Made by a program: the position numbers and the translations under genes. The notes below the pieces were generated by a model. It was not told where the DNA came from. It did not search any database and saw nothing but the letters and a program-made list of their open reading frames with translations. Shown one piece after another: positions 63,997 through 64,000 of a stretch of 64,000 nt of DNA (within the stretch, counting starts at the first letter, position 1; each line of letters starts with the position of its first letter). The stretch lies in assembly GCA_965222935.1 (NCBI GenBank), contig CBDCVA010000002.1, forward strand, positions 1 to 64,000. The letters run 5' to 3'. The DNA is from CBDCVA01 sp965222935 [NCBI: Candidatus Latescibacterota bacterium] (lineage in GTDB: Bacteria; Latescibacterota; CBDCVA01).

Positions 63997-64000
63997 GCTA

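Overview
The window is GC-rich bacterial chromosome carrying a dense, mostly plus-strand set of housekeeping genes, followed by a repeat-laced accessory stretch. No rRNA, tRNA or CRISPR array was recognised. Gene content suggests a Gram-negative, diderm, uncultured-type lineage near the FCB/Latescibacterota-like or related candidate phyla: large beta-barrel-like proteins, a DUF4159 protein with a TonB-like N-terminus, a CRTAC/UnbV-type FG-GAP protein with a FlgD/type IX-like C-terminal domain, a DUF6785 membrane protein and paired aldo/keto reductases. This placement is inference from gene families only.

Layout. 0-19 kb is one long co-oriented run with short spacings and many 1-26 base overlaps: tatD (cut by the window edge), rsmA, an outer-membrane-like protein, recJ, ilvE, proC, hisH-hisA-hisF, proB, an S41 protease, a C45-type hydrolase, separate coaB and coaC, uvrB, nadC (reading frame broken by one base), birA and coaX. 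19-22.4 kb holds a propeller lipoprotein and groES-groEL behind a clear sigma70 promoter and CIRCE operator. 22.4-36 kb is more accessory: DUF4159 protein, a 909-residue barrel-like protein, a CBM9-like secreted protein, the FG-GAP protein, DUF6785 plus bicupin, a MITE-like element and two aldo/keto reductases with remnants beside them. 36-42.5 kb returns to core metabolism: folK-panB-panC, a LytR_C protein, rsfS, a PfkB kinase, mtnA and a PEGA lipoprotein.

42.6-60.2 kb is the striking region. Ten copies of a GC-rich dispersed element, each with conserved G-runs able to form a G-quadruplex, lie between genes here and I saw none elsewhere in the window. Pieces of neighbouring genes (the 3' part of CBM9-like genes, the 3' end of comM, a slice of an S24 repressor gene, a slice of an Nmad3-like gene) are copied into the spaces beside these elements. 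A 17-base word shared by the element and the CBM9-like genes marks several of the junctions. In the same region a 423-bp direct duplication fuses the front of a Cache-type lipoprotein in frame to a 1,050-residue secreted protein of unknown function, and a 30-codon relic joins the two ends of a cytidylate-kinase-like gene. Genes here include comM, a membrane spermidine-synthase/TPR fusion, an S24 repressor divergent from two small unknown genes, two close CBM9-like paralogues, a TPM protein, an Nmad3-like protein and a PEGA-like protein. 60.2-64 kb closes with a purS-purL fusion and purQ behind a good promoter.

Functionally the core genes supply cofactors (CoA: panB, panC, coaX, coaB, coaC; NAD: nadC; biotin attachment: birA; folate: folK), amino acids (ilvE, proB, proC, hisHAF), purines (purSL, purQ) and DNA/RNA maintenance (rsmA, recJ, uvrB, rsfS).
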